From assembly GCA_964635265.1 (NCBI GenBank), contig CAZWNV010000167.1, positions 1 through 6,528 on the forward strand: a stretch of DNA of 6,528 bases, read 5' to 3'. Below are positions 5,630-6,528 of this stretch, one piece after another. A model generated the notes under the pieces. That model was not told where the DNA came from. It did no database searches and saw nothing but the letters and a program-made list of their open reading frames with translations. Position 1 is the stretch's first letter, and each line of letters opens with the position of its first letter. The stretch is from M55B175 sp964635265 (GTDB lineage Bacteria > Desulfobacterota > Desulfobacteria > Desulfobacterales > Desulfosalsimonadaceae). The translations under genes were made by a program, and so were the position numbers.

Positions 5630-6528
5630 ATGGATTTTTTGCATCAATACAAAAGCAGGTTGGGCGTAATGGCGACCGTGTTCGCAACGTTCCTGGTGTT
5701 TTTTGGCTTTATTTCGGTCGCCGGGGCTCAGTCTCAGTGCGTTTTTGATAACCTTGCCGAGATCCCCCTTGATACACAAGAGCAGCCCGCTCCCGGCAAC
5801 ATCATGTTTCTGCTCGATGATTCCGGTTCCATGGACTGGTCCATGATGATGGATGACGAGCATGGAGACAGCAGCGGACTCTACCACGGATACGGATATG
5901 TTTTTGATGATCCCGGGGATATATACTCTTATAGCTGGCCTCCTTTATGTGACTATGGCGATAGTGTTGACAGGAGAATGGAGTGGGTGACCCAGTGGTA
6001 CGAGACCAACAAGATGTATTATAATCCGGAAACCGAGTACAAGCCCTGGCCGCGGTGGGATGAACTCAGTGTGACGGACAGCCCGGGCTGGAGCGACCCG
6101 CTACCGTCCACGGATCCTTATGATATGGACCCGGATAATCCGAGATCGCTTCCGACAACGGATGACTATACAATAAATATGAATGCAACGTTTTATGAGT
6201 TTGGAGAAACAATAAGTGCCTCAGACATTCTGGATGCCGGGGGCGTGATTGTGGATAATAGTGATCTTGCGGATGCCACCAATGCAATTATCGTGGATGA
6301 TACCGATGACGGATTTTCTTATTCACCAGATGGTGGTTGGACCAATTGGGATAATGATGATGGTTATTACAATGATAATTATCAAAATAAATATATAATT
6401 AATGCAATCCTGGATTCAACAAAAAATAAAATAAGCTATGAGGAAAGGTTAATTTTTAAGAATACATCAAAGGGTACTTTAGAGAACCTTTTTTTTCATA
6501 TAAACTCCTTTGATAACCCAAATGATAA
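5630..6528 (+). CDS. pilY1: PilY1-like pilus tip protein, 3' end outside window
   Basis: The frame is open from ATG 5630 to the window end (299 codons, no stop). Residues 1-33 form a Sec signal peptide with a basic start, a hydrophobic core (13-31) and a probable cleavage after A-G-A33. N57-M68 is the first strand and metal site of a von Willebrand A domain: FLLDDSGSM gives D63-x-S65-x-S67 (MIDAS). NPETEYKPW (132-140) matches the N-P-x-x-x-Y-x-P-W motif frequent in PilY1 proteins. Residues 219-252 (IIVDDTDDGF, GGWTNW, GYYNDNY) resemble a golvesin/xanthan-lyase-CBD-like domain. From about 254 the sequence becomes AT-rich and resembles an M1-peptidase N-terminal domain instead of PilY1. AGGTAGGG lies 4-5 bases before the start. 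PilY1 is a secreted tip protein presented by the minor pilins; its C-terminal beta-propeller, if present, is beyond the window. Confidence 0.85.
   Translation, partial: MDFLHQYKSRLGVMATVFATFLVFFGFISVAGAQSQCVFDNLAEIPLDTQEQPAPGNIMFLLDDSGSMDWSMMMDDEHGDSSGLYHGYGYVFDDPGDIYSYSWPPLCDYGDSVDRRMEWVTQWYETNKMYYNPETEYKPWPRWDELSVTDSPGWSDPLPSTDPYDMDPDNPRSLPTTDDYTINMNATFYEFGETISASDILDAGGVIVDNSDLADATNAIIVDDTDDGFSYSPDGGWTNWDNDDGYYNDNYQNKYIINAILDSTKNKISYEERLIFKNTSKGTLENLFFHINSFDNPND

Noticed and set aside
5075..5887. 270-codon open frame on the minus strand
   Set aside because: Antisense to pilX and the start of pilY1; no family features, and the plus-strand genes are well supported.

Overview
The window holds two type IV pilus minor-pilin operons arranged back to back and transcribed outward from one shared intergenic region (2767-3101). 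The minus-strand operon reads fimT/gspH-like, pilW-like, pilV-like, then a long pilX-like gene that runs off the left edge. The plus-strand operon reads fimT/gspH-like, pilW-like, pilV-like, short pilX-like, then a pilY1-like gene that runs off the right edge. Six of the seven (pseudo)pilin-type genes with a complete N terminus in the classical form carry the class III signal G|F-[ST]-L-x-E followed by a hydrophobic helix. The two PilX-like proteins have the G|S start without Glu5 that is usual for PilX/GspK.

The organism is most likely a Gram-negative bacterium, and the gene order, Asp/Asn-rich pilins and extended PilX type suggest a deltaproteobacterial lineage (Desulfobacterota, Geobacter-like or sulfate-reducer-like). 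This is an inference from gene style only; no rRNA or other marker is present. The left operon looks more GC-rich than the right one, and the last ~190 bases of the window are strikingly AT-rich.

Region by region: 1-1213 encodes the PilX-like protein with a long C-terminal region of DUF7305 type. 1244-1624 encodes PilV, 1703-2254 PilW and 2263-2766 FimT/GspH, all on the minus strand. A fourfold 17-bp tandem repeat (1651-1718) covers the end of pilW and the pilW-pilV spacer. The spacer 2767-3101 carries a perfect 20-bp dyad, a second perfect A/T palindrome, a TATAAT box on the minus strand and a sigma-54-like element on the plus strand. 3102-3554, 3570-4325, 4352-4912 and 4946-5593 are the plus-strand FimT, PilW, PilV and PilX, and 5630 onward is PilY1 with a Sec signal peptide and a von Willebrand A metal site.

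Functionally, minor pilins of this class form the priming/tip complex of a type IV pilus, and PilY1 is the large tip adhesin or mechanosensor they carry. Two divergent, clearly non-identical sets suggest alternative tip complexes under a common control region. Several proteins carry EF-hand-like Asp/Asn loops, suggesting calcium binding. The most puzzling part is the right end: the PilY1 reading frame continues through a golvesin/xanthan-lyase-CBD-like stretch into an AT-rich segment that resembles the N-terminal domain of M1-type peptidases.
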